A stretch of 22,529 nt of DNA from JAPXRI01 sp033813635 (GTDB lineage: Bacteria; Bacillota; Clostridia; Oscillospirales; QAMX01): positions 1 to 22,529 of the forward strand of contig JAPXRI010000042.1 in NCBI GenBank assembly GCA_033813635.1, written 5' to 3'. A program made the position numbers and the translations under genes. The stretch's first letter is position 1, and each line of letters starts with the position of its first letter. The notes beneath the pieces are model-generated. The model did not search any database. It was given only the letters and a program-made list of their open reading frames with translations, and was not told the origin of the DNA. Positions 21,758-22,529 of this stretch are shown here, piece by piece.

Positions 21758-22228
21758 ATGGTTAAAATCGAAATGGAAAACGGCGACGTGATCCGGCTGG
21801 AGCTCTACCCCGATATCGCGCCGAAGACCGCCGAGAATTTTGAAAAGCTGGTCAGGGCCGGCTTTTACGACGGGCTCTGCTTTCACCGCGTAATCAGCGG
21901 CTTTATGATCCAGGGCGGGGACCCCCTCGGCAACGGCACCGGCAGCTCAAAGGAGAAGATTGTCGGGGAGTTCAGGGCCAACGGCTTTGACAACAAGCTC
22001 TCCCACAAGCGCGGCGTTATCTCGATGGCCCGCGCACAGGATTTCAACTCGGCCAGCTCGCAGTTTTTCATCATGCACCAGGACGGCGCGTTCCTTGACG
22101 GGCAGTACGCCGCCTTCGGCAGGGTGGCGGAGGGCATGGACGTGGTGGACAAAATCGCCGCCGCCGCCACCGACCTGCGCGACAGGCCGAAGACCCCGCA
22201 GGTGATGAAAAAGGTCACGATAGAGTAG
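21758..22228 (+). CDS. ppiB: Peptidyl-prolyl cis-trans isomerase, cyclophilin type
   Basis: 156 residues, a complete cyclophilin: FYDGLCFHRVISGFMIQGGDP with the catalytic Arg, GVISMARAQDFNSASSQFFI with the Gln and Phe of the active site, and FLDGQYAAFGRVAEGMDVV with the substrate-pocket residues. It catalyses proline isomerisation in the cytoplasm (no signal peptide). AAGGAG lies seven bases before the ATG at 21758; upstream in-frame codons to 21707 are not needed. It has its own promoter and lower phage character, so I take it as the first host gene to the right of the prophage. Confidence 0.93.
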   Translation: MVKIEMENGDVIRLELYPDIAPKTAENFEKLVRAGFYDGLCFHRVISGFMIQGGDPLGNGTGSSKEKIVGEFRANGFDNKLSHKRGVISMARAQDFNSASSQFFIMHQDGAFLDGQYAAFGRVAEGMDVVDKIAAAATDLRDRPKTPQVMKKVTIE

Positions 22229-22349
22229 CAACGCCGCGGGAAATCCGCGAAAGCCCTATTATCAATAAGAGCACAGCGGGATGGAGTCAACGCGTTTGCC
22301 GGCAGCGGCGCGCAAGGCTCCGTCCTTTGTTTTGCTCTTTGAATATACG
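22229..22349. other. Spacer after the cyclophilin gene
   Basis: A short hairpin (CGCGG/CCGCG, about 22236-22250) and a 7-bp inverted repeat (AAGAGCA at 22267 with TGCTCTT at 22333) are visible, neither with a T-run directly after it. No gene is supported. Confidence 0.4.
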
Positions 22350-22378
22350 TTGCAAAACATTAAAAAATATGCTAATAT
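22350..22378 (+). promoter_or_regulatory. Promoter at right edge
   Basis: TTGCAA (22350-22355), 17 bases and TAATAT (22373-22378; four of six consensus positions) in a strongly AT-rich stretch. It leads into the partial reading frame at the window end. Confidence 0.5.
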
Positions 22379-22416
22379 ACGAAAAGAATAGTTCGTTAAG
22401 CATGAGGTGACTAACT

Positions 22417-22529
22417 ATTAAAAGTCAAGCCCTTAATTCAAAAAAATGCAAGGCAAAAAAAGGCGCAGAAAACCAAGCCCTCTTGCGAGGACTAAAAAAA
22501 CAAGAAGCGAATCAGCGCATTAGCTCGGG
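22417..22529 (+). CDS. Possible partial gene at window end with ATT start
   Basis: Open for 37 codons to the window edge, reading KSQALNSKKCKAKKG then ENQALLRGLKKQEANQRI. A GAGGTGA ribosome site (22404-22410) stands six bases before an ATT codon; no ATG, GTG or TTG is available at that spacing. The product is Lys-rich and not recognised. It could equally be non-coding RNA. The strongest evidence is the combination of promoter and ribosome site. Confidence 0.3.
   Translation, partial: MKSQALNSKKCKAKKGAENQALLRGLKKQEANQRISS

Noticed and set aside
1..22529. CRISPR arrays, rRNA and tRNA genes, intact insertion sequences
   Set aside because: I saw no regularly spaced repeats with unique spacers, no tRNA cloverleaf, no rRNA-like stretch and no transposase motif.

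Overview
The window looks like a chromosomal segment of a Gram-positive anaerobe of the class Clostridia (Firmicutes). The grounds are strong AGGAGG-type ribosome binding sites, consensus SigA promoters, a DnaD-like replication protein, an ArpU-like regulator, and lysis and packaging genes of Firmicute phage type. The genus cannot be read from the sequence. It falls into three blocks: a left host block (1-3348), a compact prophage (about 3.75-21.6 kb), and a right host block starting at a cyclophilin gene (21758).

The left block is AT-richer than the rest and concerns surface polysaccharide. It holds the decayed end of a multi-pass membrane protein gene, then a GtrA-family flippase-like gene, then one 643-residue protein that fuses a GHMP-type sugar kinase to a UTP-sugar-1-phosphate uridylyltransferase.

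The prophage opens with a leftward CI/LexA-like repressor. Facing it across a switch region with two back-to-back promoters is the early operon: a zinc-ribbon protein, a DnaD-like replication protein whose gene contains an origin-like repeat array, and an ArpU-like regulator. Next comes a self-contained three-gene cassette of HigB-like toxin, HigA-like antitoxin with a C-terminal tail, and SecB-like chaperone. It has its own promoter, operator and terminator and is best read as a toxin-antitoxin-chaperone (TAC) system. The packaging and head genes follow: small and large terminase, a small membrane protein, portal, scaffold, capsid, and a head adaptor. A beta-rich portal-vertex or tail protein, holin, NlpC/P60 lysin and an Ala-rich, probably ejected, virion protein complete the set. 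No tape measure, sheath, tube or baseplate gene is seen, so a podovirus-like virion is likely.

Two intrusions break the late operon. Between portal and scaffold, on the opposite strand, sits a broken aminoglycoside-phosphotransferase-like gene and an intact operon of a DUF1538 membrane protein with two PII-like regulators. A 65-bp alternating purine-pyrimidine tract lies upstream of that operon. Between the head adaptor and the next structural gene, a 0.5-kb AT-rich gap carries two leftward transcription units with promoter and terminator signals but no ordinary gene. One of them has a ribosome binding site and a 23-codon reading frame.

No integrase, excisionase or attachment repeat could be found, so the element may be defective, may have lost its left end, or may use recombination supplied from elsewhere. 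The points most worth checking are the TAC module, the DUF1538-PII insertion, the origin-like array and the two hidden leftward RNAs.
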